DNA of 42,918 bases from Saprospiraceae bacterium (GCA_020848695.1 JADLHT010000027.1:1-42918); one strand, 5' to 3'; counted from the stretch's first letter, positions 1 through 9,532 are shown. The notes: generated from the sequence alone by a model not told the origin. Numbers and translations are program-made.

Positions 1-328
1 CAATATGTTTTTGTAACATCGGATATTATTTTGGAATTTGCATTACAAAATTAATTCCAACAGATAAGTTTTTACTTTGAGATTGCTTTCTTTTTGAAAG
101 AGAATGTTTGGGGCTTGTTCAACGTTTAAGTGTATGCGACGTCCAGCCGAATGGCTGGATGTCCGTCATACACAATGTTAGTAGATGTGATTTTTTATTT
201 TGTACTTTCTGCCTTTTAATTCCTTGCAATAAAGTTGAAATTTGATCATAAACGATACAAATTTACTTAACAAAAACTATTACTGAAATTGTATTGACTA
301 TAATATCCGAAAATACAATTTCAATTAA
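1..328. other. Intergenic stretch with one large hairpin
   Basis: No reading frame here looks like a gene. The only clear structure is the hairpin at 121-179, listed separately. The rest is AT-rich. It lies downstream of the stop of the large minus-strand secreted protein and could hold its terminator, but I see no simple GC stem followed by a T tract for that gene. Confidence 0.6.
121..179. repeat. Long imperfect hairpin, attC-like or REP-like
   Basis: The arms pair in blocks: AACGTT (121-126) with AATGTT (174-179), GTGTATG (130-136) with CATACAC (167-173), GAC (138-140) with GTC (161-163), a G-T wobble, and TCCAGCC (142-148) with GGCTGGA (153-159), closing on a GAAT loop. Short unpaired bases separate the blocks. 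The left end reads GTTCAAC (117-123), which fits the integron attC R'' box RYYYAAC. The right end GTTAGTA (177-183) fits GTTRRRY poorly. The blocky pairing with bulges suits either an attC site or a REP-type element. No integron integrase gene is in the window. Confidence 0.5.
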
Positions 329-3300
329 CTATTCGTTAAATACAATTACCTTTTTTGATTTAAGTTTTTTTCCATCCTTGATTGATTCAATAAAGTATAA
401 TCCACTTTGCAAGTTACTAATTGTTAATGAGTGAAGATCTTTGACTTCAAAACTGGAATATAAAACTCCCGTGAACCTAATTAGATTAATCTTATCAATT
501 TTAGAATTAGTCTTAATAAATAGAGTTCCACTACAAGGATTAGGTGAAATAATTAATTCATCTTCGAACTCCAATTCAATATTATTAACCACATTCTCAC
601 AAATATCTATGTTGTCCTGCACAATTACTCTTGTTTTGCATGAATCCGTATTGCCTGCTTCATCTTCTACCCACATGGACACATTAATCGGTAATTCATC
701 TTTCGCCTTTGCTTTTACAAAGTCTTCGCAACAAATTGTAATACTTGGTCTTGTAGTATCTCCATTGAAGGAAAACGTTAGGTTATTAGAAATTGTACAA
801 TTGTCGGATGAACTTTTATCTAAATCTTTTGCCCAAATAGTAACACATCCTGAACTTGGCATTGGAACTGTAATTACACCTGTTAAGCAGTTAGCTATCG
901 GTGCAATCGTATCTGATATGGCAATAATTCTTTGCGTTTTTGACCATCTTCCGAAGCTTGAATCAATTGCAGGATTATATTCGCAAATATTGGTAATGGT
1001 CCATGTTCTTATTATTTCCGAAATGGTATTATTAATTTTGGTATTTTGATCTTTGAAATTGATAGAAATTGAATCACAATACTTTTTAGCATGTTTTACT
1101 AGAATGGGTTGTCCTAATTTTGGATTGTTTGGACTTAAATTAGGCGGACAGCCTGTAATTTCAATGGGTTTATTTTCACAAATTCCAACAGGCCATATAA
1201 TATCACTGTATATGGTATCATTGCAATGATTAGAATCTACTCTAAATGGTGGGCAAGAACAGAATGGGTCACATTCCACAACCCAAATAGTTTGTGTTGC
1301 GCTATACCTGCTGTTTCCAGGGCCATTAGCGGTTATTACTCGCTGGATCTGGCCCTGACCACACTTTCGCATGTCATTTATTTTTATACTGATAGTTGAG
1401 AGGGTTCCACATGAATTGGTGACTGATCCATCCATCCCCCATTCTAATTCATACTTTCGATCTGAATGAGAAGAATCAAAGTATTGATTGTAATATTCGC
1501 AGGCTAAATTAGGCGCGGGTTTAGGAATCTGATTTGTTTGCACAAATCCAGGATATCCTGATTGCGTATTTTTTTCACAAAATTTATGACATACAATATC
1601 TTGAGTAATAACTTTTTTTCTATAGGATAAATTAGTAACTATTCTTCCGAATTGTGTATCGTTAGGATTGGTAGCAGCCAATAAGTCAATGTTGAAAGAA
1701 CAACTCACAACCACATTTGCTGGTGCAACAACGGTTGGAATTGAATTATCTTTTAATTCCACATCAACAATGCAATCACTGAATCTTCCGTATAAATTCC
1801 TGTTTGGATTTTCCATTCGAATGGGATGTACAGGCCCTAAGCCTGGATTAAAATCAAATACTCTAAGTATTACTTTATTTGTATTAGAAAGATCCTTGCA
1901 ACAGAAATATGCAAAATCATCAAAGTAAATTTGATTTCCTGAAAGATTCGCATCATCATCGCCATTAATCCCGTTGCACTGAGTAGTATTATCATCTATA
2001 GAACCATGATTGCTTCCTAGTAATTCATCCATTCTTATGACTTTGAAATAGATTTTTCCATTTCCATCATCTGTGGAACCGTTATCTAATTCGCTTGCAG
2101 ATATCCTAAAGTTTATCGTGCCATTAGGATTTAGAATTTGGGTACTGGTAGTAATTTTGCTTTTACATCTAGCCATTGGTGATTTGCTATTATTAGCAAT
2201 TATCGTTTGTTTGTTGATCCATTTTCCAGAGACGGAATCCATGGATGGATTATACTGGCACCAGTCAATTACCGTCCAGATTCTTTTTATTTCTAAAGTT
2301 GAATCAGTGACTTTACGTACAATTTCGTCATTGTAGTCTATGGAAATTAATGCACAATTATCGTCAGCTTCACTGACAACCCTAGGCCTTCCTAAATTAA
2401 TACTGTCTGGATGTATGTTTATACCATTAATGATATTCTCTTTATTATCACATACTCCAATTGGCCATACTATATCCGAATATAATGAGTCATTACAATG
2501 AAGGGTGTCAATATGAAAGGGATCGCAGTCTACGACCCATATAGTTTGGATAGCAAAGACATTACCGGAGGAACTAAATATTCGCTGGATTTGACCTTGA
2601 CCACAATCTCGTAAATCATTAATAGTAATCGTTGGAGTATTACCGCAGGAACTTAAAACATAACCGTCAAGACCCCAGGTTAAGTCAAACGTCTTTTTAA
2701 CATTGGTAGAATCAAATAAGGCATTATAGAAATTACAAGCCTTATTTGGTGCTGGTTCTGGCATTTGATTCGAAGTATTATAACCAGGATAACCTGATTT
2801 TTTATTCTTTAGGCAGTAATTTTTGCATACTTTATCTCTTGTAATGACCGTATGTCTGTCAGAAATATTATTAACCATTCTACCAAAAGTATTATCAGTA
2901 GGATCTGATAATTTTTTGATGTCGAATGGAAAAGCACAACTGATCACTATATTGGGTGGGGCAACCACTGTTGGCACACTTTTGTCCAATACTTCAACCT
3001 CTACCATACAATCTGTAAATCTTCCCCGTAGACCTGAATTTGTGTCAGTCATCTGAGATGGCAAAATAGGTCCTGGTCCAGGGTTCACATCAAATACTCT
3101 TAATACAACAACATTTTTGCGGCCTACATCTGAGCAACAAAATTTAGTAAAATCATCGAAGTAAACTTGGTTTTCTAAAATAGTTGTATCGTCATCTCCG
3201 TTTATTCCATTACATAATAAATTATTGCTTGCATAACTTCCATTATTTGTGCCTAATAACTCTTCTGATCTGATGACCTTAAACCACACCTTAGGTTGGC

Positions 3301-4573
3301 AATTATCATAACTTCCATCCTCAAAGGATTCTGCAAATATTTTAGCTGATGCCCCACCAGGACTTTGGTTTCCAACAATTGAAATAACTAGGGTTCCATT
3401 TCTACATACTGCAATTGGGGCAGTGAGATCTTCAACTTTTAATATTACTTTTTTTCTAACTGTATTACCAGAAGCATCGGTAACAATAATATCAGCAGAT
3501 TGAATCCCGATTGGAAGATTAATGATTATGTATCCGGAAGTTTGATTGCCTAGTACATCACCATCTAAAGTTCTTACAATATATGAAAAACTATCAGAAC
3601 AGCTTATTATCATTGGTCGTGGCACTTCCCATCTACCTAAGCAAACAAATCTTTCAGTACTTACTTTAATAGTGTCAGGATAGATTATAACAGGGGGTAA
3701 TGTATCTTCTACTATGCCATGACCCCAACAAGAATTTCCAGTTACTGGATCTCGAACAGTAAATCGAAATTCTTTCCCTAAATCTTCAAATTTAAGTTGA
3801 ACACCAAACTTTAAAGAATCTCTATCAATAGGATTTGAATTAGGAGCAGTCCATAATCGAGCTTCTACCTGATAATTACTCCAACAATCGTATGGTCCAA
3901 TTCCATTTCCACTTCTTAATATTTCGTCGGATGTTAAAGTAACGCAGCAATTAGAATCTAAAAAAACATGTATATCATCAGAACAAGTCAAAGCTCTTGA
4001 AATATTTGGATTATAATTACAATCAACAAACCATAGAGATTGAGTGTCTCGAAGAGTTTCATTATTAGACCCTAAAAGGCTAAATACTCTCAAGATAGTT
4101 CCAAATCTTGCTTTTTTATCCTGTGTAAATACTCGATTATCAATAATTGAAATGTTGGGTTTGTTGCTTCCTGCGTTTAAATAATACCCGTCTTTTCCCC
4201 AATTTAAATAATATTTTTTTTCTGGCTGTAAGCTGTCAAAATGTAGATTGAAATAATCACAAGCTAAATTTGATATGGGTTTTGGCATTGGATTATTGGG
4301 AACTAATCCTTGATATCCAATACATTGATTTTTGAAACAATATTGATTGCATACAAAATCAAAAGTTAGTATTTCCTTTCTATCATTAAATGATGACACA
4401 ATTTGACCAAACGTACTATTAATTGGATTAGTAAGGTCAGTTGTGTTAAACTGAAATTCTCGACTCACAACTAAGTCAGCAGGCGCAACTAAGACAGTAT
4501 TTTGAGCTATTGTAATAGTTGGAATGATAGAAAGCACTATTGAAAGGCTAAAGATGAAATTTAAATTTTTCAT
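329..4573 (-). CDS. Large secreted multi-module T9SS cargo protein
   Basis: About 1414 residues from the ATG at 4573. That start is preferred because a signal peptide (MKNLNF then a hydrophobic run ending TITIAQ) follows at once; the frame is open 13 codons further upstream. The protein holds three copies of a Cys-rich module starting near residues 25, 533 and 946. Each copy has VVAPxxxVVSC, a VCxxxC pair, a YPG or YQG turn, an AC..YN..FD stretch and a WG.DGY element. The second and third also carry CGQGQIQR and QTIWVV.C. HYR/Ig-like segments separate them. The first copy has Arg where the others have the opening Cys (VVSRE). The last ~80 residues (ISPNP, then SGLYFI and a basic end) form a Por secretion C-terminal sorting domain, so the protein should be exported by Sec and then placed on the surface by T9SS. 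Function is unknown; adhesion or an envelope role is a guess. A relative lies at 28328-31045. Confidence 0.8.
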   Translation of the reverse strand: MKNLNFIFSLSIVLSIIPTITIAQNTVLVAPADLVVSREFQFNTTDLTNPINSTFGQIVSSFNDRKEILTFDFVCNQYCFKNQCIGYQGLVPNNPMPKPISNLACDYFNLHFDSLQPEKKYYLNWGKDGYYLNAGSNKPNISIIDNRVFTQDKKARFGTILRVFSLLGSNNETLRDTQSLWFVDCNYNPNISRALTCSDDIHVFLDSNCCVTLTSDEILRSGNGIGPYDCWSNYQVEARLWTAPNSNPIDRDSLKFGVQLKFEDLGKEFRFTVRDPVTGNSCWGHGIVEDTLPPVIIYPDTIKVSTERFVCLGRWEVPRPMIISCSDSFSYIVRTLDGDVLGNQTSGYIIINLPIGIQSADIIVTDASGNTVRKKVILKVEDLTAPIAVCRNGTLVISIVGNQSPGGASAKIFAESFEDGSYDNCQPKVWFKVIRSEELLGTNNGSYASNNLLCNGINGDDDTTILENQVYFDDFTKFCCSDVGRKNVVVLRVFDVNPGPGPILPSQMTDTNSGLRGRFTDCMVEVEVLDKSVPTVVAPPNIVISCAFPFDIKKLSDPTDNTFGRMVNNISDRHTVITRDKVCKNYCLKNKKSGYPGYNTSNQMPEPAPNKACNFYNALFDSTNVKKTFDLTWGLDGYVLSSCGNTPTITINDLRDCGQGQIQRIFSSSGNVFAIQTIWVVDCDPFHIDTLHCNDSLYSDIVWPIGVCDNKENIINGINIHPDSINLGRPRVVSEADDNCALISIDYNDEIVRKVTDSTLEIKRIWTVIDWCQYNPSMDSVSGKWINKQTIIANNSKSPMARCKSKITTSTQILNPNGTINFRISASELDNGSTDDGNGKIYFKVIRMDELLGSNHGSIDDNTTQCNGINGDDDANLSGNQIYFDDFAYFCCKDLSNTNKVILRVFDFNPGLGPVHPIRMENPNRNLYGRFSDCIVDVELKDNSIPTVVAPANVVVSCSFNIDLLAATNPNDTQFGRIVTNLSYRKKVITQDIVCHKFCEKNTQSGYPGFVQTNQIPKPAPNLACEYYNQYFDSSHSDRKYELEWGMDGSVTNSCGTLSTISIKINDMRKCGQGQIQRVITANGPGNSRYSATQTIWVVECDPFCSCPPFRVDSNHCNDTIYSDIIWPVGICENKPIEITGCPPNLSPNNPKLGQPILVKHAKKYCDSISINFKDQNTKINNTISEIIRTWTITNICEYNPAIDSSFGRWSKTQRIIAISDTIAPIANCLTGVITVPMPSSGCVTIWAKDLDKSSSDNCTISNNLTFSFNGDTTRPSITICCEDFVKAKAKDELPINVSMWVEDEAGNTDSCKTRVIVQDNIDICENVVNNIELEFEDELIISPNPCSGTLFIKTNSKIDKINLIRFTGVLYSSFEVKDLHSLTISNLQSGLYFIESIKDGKKLKSKKVIVFNE

Positions 4574-4858
4574 GAGAATATTGTTTTCTTGTGGTTCAAA
4601 AAATACTTCCAAATTATTTGGATCAATTTATAAAGATAATATCTTTTCATAATAATTGACAAGCTAATTCATATTTGAATAATATGCAATATATTTTAAT
4701 TGGCGATTTATATAACATATCTAATTAAATACTTTCTTTATGTATAATATAATCAAATATATATTATTACATTTTAAAGTGGATTCTTTTTTGTCGTTTT
4801 TGGTCTTTGATCATATCTACTAACATCTGTATTTACGAAATATAGCTTTAAATCACTA

Positions 4859-5375
4859 TTATCGGTCGAAATTACGCAATTCCAATGAATCAATAGGACT
4901 TATTTTTCTGAATCGGCTCACATCACTAATATGGGTATAGATTTCGGTCGTCTTTATTGAGTAATGACCCAGAGCCTGCTGGTTCTGTCTCAAATCAACT
5001 CCCGCTTCCAGCAGATGCGTGGCATAAGAATGTCGAAGGAAATGTACTGTGGTATAACAATCTATATTCGCTTTAGGCAAACCTTTGTGAAATACCTGCT
5101 GAATACTGCGCACACTATATCTCCCACCATCCTGTCCTTCAAAAAACCAATATTCAGGTCGGTACACATTGAGATATTCCAGCAACATTAACTTACACTT
5201 ATCGGGCAAATAAATCATCCTGTCCTTTTTCTCCTTTCCTGCTTTAACAAATACCTTCTGTTGATCCATATCAATATCAGGTCTTCTTAGATTAACTACC
5301 TCGCCAATCCGTAAGCCACAGGCTTAGATAGGATGTAACAACTTAGACTTGATCAGACAGTTGGCGAAAAAAAGT
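4859..5375 (-). pseudogene. Decayed tyrosine recombinase (XerC/D-like integrase), catalytic part
   Basis: The readable frame from 5323 down to 4859 encodes the catalytic domain: GLRIGEV with the first catalytic Arg, a KDRMIYLP strand region with the usual Lys, HFLRHSYATHLL giving HxxR, then ALGHYSIKTTEIYTH with the second His and the Tyr nucleophile. An in-frame TAA (complement of 5324-5326) sits exactly where relatives have Tyr or a similar residue before ACGLR. The frame continues past it as KSKLLHPI, so this is a broken gene rather than a short one. Further upstream a run of seven A/T bases coincides with loss of frame. The N-terminal core-binding domain is not recognisable. A short product from the ATG at 5269 would lack the first catalytic Arg, so recombinase activity is unlikely. 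The remnant suggests past insertion of a mobile element here. Confidence 0.85.
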
Positions 5376-5439
5376 ATAATTCATCGCTTCAACAAATTTA
5401 ACAAAAGGATCGTACTATTCAGCTCATCAATAGTACATT

Positions 5440-5509
5440 CACTTAATTGATAAGTACAGATTAGCGATTAGAAGCGAATATTGCTTCGACACTTGATCGC
5501 AATTAAGTG
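5440..5509. repeat. Nested inverted repeat
   Basis: CACTTAATTGAT (5440-5451) is mirrored by ATC-GC-AATTAAGTG (5496-5509). Inside lie GCGAT/ATCGC and GAAGC/GCTTC arms, so the whole segment can fold as an extended cruciform. It lies between the recombinase remnant and the 21-bp repeats. It could be an old recombination site or the end of a mobile element. Confidence 0.5.
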
Positions 5510-5602
5510 GCAAATCCTTATCCCATTAGCATTCTGGTCAGTTCTGCTCACACCATTGTCAGAATAATGTTTTCAATTACTAAAGTTGACTACACTCTTG
5601 TC

Positions 5603-5618
5603 AAGTAAAGCTTTACTT
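5603..5618. repeat. Perfect 16-bp palindrome
   Basis: AAGTAAAGCTTTACTT reads identically on both strands. It lies within the degenerate 21-bp repeat region. It could be a protein-binding site or arise by chance inversion within the repeats. Confidence 0.6.
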
Positions 5619-5654
5619 CTGCTCAAGATACAATTACAGAGGTTCATTCCAATT

Positions 5655-5792
5655 ACACACTTGTCAGACCTGCTTACACACTTGTCAGGTTTACTGTTAC
5701 ACTGGCTTAGTATAAGTCTGAACTTGACCAGTATAAGCCTACAATCCATTAGTATAAGTCTGCACTTGACCTGGTATAAACCTGTACTAGAA
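5655..5792. repeat. Degenerate 21-bp tandem repeats
   Basis: Two unit types, each 21 bp long. Type B occurs at 5655-5675 and 5676-5696 and begins ACACACTTGTCAG. Type A occurs at 5709-5729, 5730-5750, 5751-5771 and, more diverged, 5772-5792, with core AGTATAAG then CT and often ACTTGACC. Looser copies with TTGTCA or GGTCAG occur upstream from about 5530. Because 21 is a multiple of three, the minus strand reads as an 81-codon frame with a seven-residue period (RLILMDC, RLILVKF, RLILSQC); I regard that frame as a by-product. Possible roles are iterated binding sites, a decayed variable repeat, or mobile-element debris next to the dead recombinase. Confidence 0.7.
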
Positions 5793-5975
5793 AGAAAGAT
5801 ATTGTACATATTAGACAAATATATATGTAATATTATACCTAAACGGTAAACAGCACCTTATTACCCATCCTACCTTTACCTTATAACAGCAACAAATCAC
5901 ACAGCATGAGATTCCCGGGAGTGATTTACTTGTTTCTGTTCGAAAAAATTTATTTATTCACTTAATATTTTAAAT

Positions 5976-6707
5976 ATGAAAAACTTTTCAGAACGATCCT
6001 TTGGACAAAGACTTTCCAAAGCTCGTCAATTACTCGAAGTACTAAAATCCATTCCGGATTACAAAGCACACAATGACATGTTATCCATTGACGCTTTCAG
6101 TAAGTTAATGGAAGAGACTGAAATCAGTAACAATCATGCTACACAGGCCAAGGTACTGCTTTCCTTAAAGCGCGAATTAAGGAAAGAATTGTATTATGGC
6201 TTGAATGGCTTGTTGGCAATTGCAAAAAGAATACGCGACTATGTTGCCAGTATGAGCGTAGGAAAAAACAGTATTCATTATAAAAACATTGTCGCAGAAT
6301 GCCAAAAAATGACAGGTTCAAAAACCTCAACTATAAGAGCTAAAACTCCTTTTAAAGGAGGAGAAATTCCAGTCAGAAAAATTTCCAGCTCCGAAAAAAG
6401 TTTCGGCTCTACCCTGCAATCTGCCAAAAACATTCTTACACAGATTACCTTAATTGAAAGCTATGAACCCTCCCCCGATTTAGTCTCCAAACAGAAATTA
6501 CTTAACGCAATTTCGTCTGTTGAAACAGCAAATATGGAGGTCCAACAAGAATCTGTAAAAGTTAATGAACTCATTGCCTTGCGGGCTTTGAAATATGAAG
6601 GAAGTGGAGGGCTCCACGATTGTTTTCAAAAAATAAAACTACATCTTGCAGCAGCATTTGGCAAAGAAAGCAATATCTATCTGGAAGCCGCGAGAATTAA
6701 GATCTAA
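5976..6707 (+). CDS. Unrecognised protein, internal duplication of a helical domain
   Basis: 243 residues with no signal peptide or membrane segment, so probably cytoplasmic. It contains two copies of one domain of about 105 residues. The first starts near residue 5 (SERSFGQRLSKAR) and the second near residue 138 (SEKSFGSTLQSAK). Both end with matching segments: YYGLNGLL...GKNSIHYKNI in the first and YEGSGGLH...GKESNIYLEAARI in the second. A basic, Ser/Thr-rich linker (about residues 111-136, with KTPFKGG) joins them. Composition suggests all-alpha bundles. I know of similar uncharacterised Bacteroidota proteins but no function. The gene stands alone behind the repeat array and has no clear TAnnTTTG box. 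Confidence 0.75.
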   Translation: MKNFSERSFGQRLSKARQLLEVLKSIPDYKAHNDMLSIDAFSKLMEETEISNNHATQAKVLLSLKRELRKELYYGLNGLLAIAKRIRDYVASMSVGKNSIHYKNIVAECQKMTGSKTSTIRAKTPFKGGEIPVRKISSSEKSFGSTLQSAKNILTQITLIESYEPSPDLVSKQKLLNAISSVETANMEVQQESVKVNELIALRALKYEGSGGLHDCFQKIKLHLAAAFGKESNIYLEAARIKI

Positions 6708-6903
6708 GTTTAAAGCTCAATATTCTTGGTTCTTGAAGTTCTTTTACCCCGGATTTTGTAGTTGACTTTTGTGTTGAGACAAAAATTGCATTATCCGGGT
6801 TAAAGCTGATAACAATTTTGTATTATCAAAATAAAATTATAGTTAAGTTATTACTCCGGAATACTCTGGCCAAAACATAATCATTTCAATAAAAATAATT
6901 TTT

Positions 6904-7581
6904 ATGAATGAAATATTATTAAAATTATTTGACGGATTAAAATTCTATGAAATCATCCTTATGATTGTAGGAATAATATTATTGATTGCAATAATTGTCT
7001 GGGTTAGCATACTAATTAAAAAAAATAAAACTTACCTCCCAATGCTCCTTTGCTCTATAATCCCTGCTATCATGATTGGTTGGCCTAGTTTAAAATCCAT
7101 AAAGTATAAAGAGATCATTATCGAATTGAACAATCAAGTCAACAAAACAATTAATAGCCCTTCTGAGGATAATTATAAAAAGCTTGATTCTCTGGAAAAA
7201 ATAACCAATCAATTCAATATTAAAGATCCAAAAACAAACTTATTATTGGCGAAGGCAAATATCATTCTATCTAATACTGCAAAAGCCGAAGAAATTGTTG
7301 GCAAAGAAGTAACGAACACGGAATTAAATGAATTTAATTCAGTAAGAGAAGACCTGATAAAAGCTCAATTAATTTCAAAATTAAACGCCATAATTGAAAA
7401 CCACAATATAGATTCAGCCCAGGCACACATGCTACGAGACAAACTAAAAAAAATCTCTTCATCCACACTACCTATTAAAAATAAAGAAACCGCAATTAAA
7501 AGAGTAGAAGATCGGTTAAACAGATATGATAGTCTTCAAAATATAAAAAACAATCTAAACAAATCAATAATAAAAGGCTGA
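6904..7581 (+). CDS. Small membrane protein with helical soluble tail
   Basis: 225 residues. Two hydrophobic helices (about residues 17-38 and 45-60) are joined by a short KKNK-rich loop. The remaining ~160 residues are hydrophilic, Lys/Asn-rich and probably helical or coiled-coil (KLDSLEKITNQF, SVREDLIKAQLISKLN). The positive loop suggests both termini lie outside the cytoplasm, but this is only a positive-inside estimate. I recognise no family. It is about 200 bp from the previous gene, with no visible terminator between, so co-transcription is possible. Base composition is very AT-rich, like the surrounding accessory region. Confidence 0.65.
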   Translation: MNEILLKLFDGLKFYEIILMIVGIILLIAIIVWVSILIKKNKTYLPMLLCSIIPAIMIGWPSLKSIKYKEIIIELNNQVNKTINSPSEDNYKKLDSLEKITNQFNIKDPKTNLLLAKANIILSNTAKAEEIVGKEVTNTELNEFNSVREDLIKAQLISKLNAIIENHNIDSAQAHMLRDKLKKISSSTLPIKNKETAIKRVEDRLNRYDSLQNIKNNLNKSIIKG

Positions 7582-8341
7582 AATCAAGATAGATTAATAT
7601 ATTGAATCCTATTTTGAAATACCTAACTTCAAATTATTACATTTAAATTCTCCAACAATCTCAGAATATCAGAGCCGACGAGCTCCAGGTTCTAAACGGA
7701 CTTATTCCTTCTCATTAGAGCACATATACTACAATTGTTATGATTTGGGAAGAATAGTCGATGCGTTCTTTATTTCTTCAAAATATTTAAGAATTTGTTC
7801 TGGACTGAAATCAGGTATAACCTTGTCTATTTTACACCATGTTGCTGAGGAAATTATTTTCGGTATTGACGAATAATTTTCTTAATTGGTTGCTCAACTC
7901 TTTGTGTATATAAATTTTTCAATGCCTTCTGGTTTGAAAATTTGAATTTGTTCTATTTTAAATTAGATAAACCCTCTCAACGGCTCGACAATTGAAGATA
8001 TTGACAGTTATCTGTATTTAATTTAAAAAATACTTAATTAATTTTCTCTCAGACTTTTCAATGCTGAATTCTGAAAATCCATTACTTTTTAAAAGGCTGT
8101 TAAAATATCCTTTCTTTGAAAAAAAAATTAATTAGACGAAACAGTGCGACATGATTATTAAAAAGATATATCTAATATTAACTGACTAAAATTAAACGAA
8201 GTAATATGGGGCCTAATTCAAGCACCTTTGTCAACAAGAACGATTTTTAAACAATATGGGGTTTATTAGAACTTCCCTAACGAATAAAAACTAATCTATA
8301 GTTTGACTAATGCCCTAACTTCGCAAAAAAAAAGCAAAGAA
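7582..8341. other. Gene-poor gap with a possible gene remnant
   Basis: No complete gene is visible in these 760 bp. On the minus strand 7738-7881 is open for 47 codons, has no ATG start, and reads as protein-like sequence including KIDKVIPDFSPEQ and LKYFEEIKNAS. It could be the 3' end of a decayed gene. The plus strand near 8298 has TATAGTTTG, one base longer than a -7 box, which could serve kbl. A frame opens at 8303 but is not the preferred kbl start. Confidence 0.5.
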
Positions 8342-9532
8342 ATGTACGGTCAAATTAAAGAAGAACTGCAATCAGAACTTAAAGCTATACAGGAAGCAGG
8401 TCTGTATAAGCAAGAGCGAACAATAACCGGACCACAGGCTGCACACATTCATACTTTAGAAGGAGGTGATGTGTTGAATTTTTGTGCCAACAATTATCTT
8501 GGACTGTCAAGTCATCCGGAGATCATAAAATCAGCCAAGGAATCCATTGATTCTCATGGCTTTGGTCTGTCTTCCGTCAGGTTTATCTGTGGAACTCAGG
8601 ATATACATAAAAAACTGGAAAGAAAGATTGCAGATTTTCTGGGTATGGAAGATTCAATCCTGTATGCTGCAGCATTTGATGCTAATGGCGGAATCTTCGA
8701 ACCCATTATGCACGAACAAGATGCTATAATATCCGACGAACTGAATCATGCTTCAATAATTGATGGTGTCAGATTATCCAAAGCAAAACGATTCAGATAC
8801 AAAAACAACAACATGCAGGATCTGGAAGATCAATTGATTGCCGCAGAAGGAGCCAGAAGAAAAATGATTGTAACAGATGGAGTTTTCTCAATGGATGGAA
8901 CCATAGCTCAATTGGATAAAATAGTTGAACTTGCAGAAAAGTACAATGCCCTGATTATGGTCGACGAATGTCATGCCACGGGATTTATCGGCAATAAAGG
9001 GCGAGGTACACATGAGTATCGCAATGTAATGGGTCGAATAGATATCATAACAGGGACTTTTGGCAAAGCCTTAGGCGGGGCTTCGGGTGGATTTACCGCA
9101 GCTAAACAAGAAATTGTTGATATGTTGCGACAAAAATCGAGACCCTATCTGTTTTCAAATACACTTGCTCCAAGTATTGTCGGTGCCTCTTTAAAAGTAA
9201 TTGAAATACTTGAACGCTCCACAGAACTGAGGGATAAATTGGAAAAAAACGCAAGCTTTTTTAGAAAAGCCATGACTGAATCAGGTTTTAATCTTGTACC
9301 CGGAGTCCATCCTATCGTTCCGGTAATGCTTTATGACGCCAAGCTAGCCCAAGAATTTGCCACACAAATGCTCCAAGAAGGTATTTATGTTATTGGATTC
9401 TTCTACCCGGTTGTACCTCAAGGCAAGGCCCGCATCAGGGTGCAAATATCCGCAGGACATGAACCGGAAGATCTCGAAAAATGCGTTGCGGCTTTCACCA
9501 AAGTTGGTAAAAAATTAAATGTAATCCACTAA
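8342..9532 (+). CDS. kbl: Glycine C-acetyltransferase (2-amino-3-ketobutyrate CoA ligase)
   Basis: PLP enzyme of the alpha-oxoamine synthase family. It joins glycine and acetyl-CoA reversibly to 2-amino-3-ketobutyrate, the second step of threonine breakdown through threonine dehydrogenase. From the ATG at 8342 it has 396 residues, close to E. coli Kbl (398), and begins [10 protein letters not shown] as relatives do; the frame is open 13 codons further upstream. Family signatures are clear: [38 protein letters not shown] and [14 protein letters not shown], which contains the PLP lysine. The C-terminal [15 protein letters not shown] block is also typical. No tdh partner is in the window, and the gene appears to stand alone. 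Confidence 0.95.
   Translation: MYGQIKEELQSELKAIQEAGLYKQERTITGPQAAHIHTLEGGDVLNFCANNYLGLSSHPEIIKSAKESIDSHGFGLSSVRFICGTQDIHKKLERKIADFLGMEDSILYAAAFDANGGIFEPIMHEQDAIISDELNHASIIDGVRLSKAKRFRYKNNNMQDLEDQLIAAEGARRKMIVTDGVFSMDGTIAQLDKIVELAEKYNALIMVDECHATGFIGNKGRGTHEYRNVMGRIDIITGTFGKALGGASGGFTAAKQEIVDMLRQKSRPYLFSNTLAPSIVGASLKVIEILERSTELRDKLEKNASFFRKAMTESGFNLVPGVHPIVPVMLYDAKLAQEFATQMLQEGIYVIGFFYPVVPQGKARIRVQISAGHEPEDLEKCVAAFTKVGKKLNVIH

Noticed and set aside
441-3056. Several plus-strand reading frames of 77-202 codons opposite the large T9SS gene
   Set aside because: They mirror the coding strand of a well-supported repeat protein and show no domain or start signal.
5655-5792. CRISPR array
   Set aside because: Units are contiguous 21-bp repeats with no unique spacers, and no cas genes are present.
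5573-5818. 81-codon minus-strand frame with seven-residue repeats
   Set aside because: Its periodicity follows from the 21-bp DNA repeats; no start signal, and the plus strand has a similar open frame.
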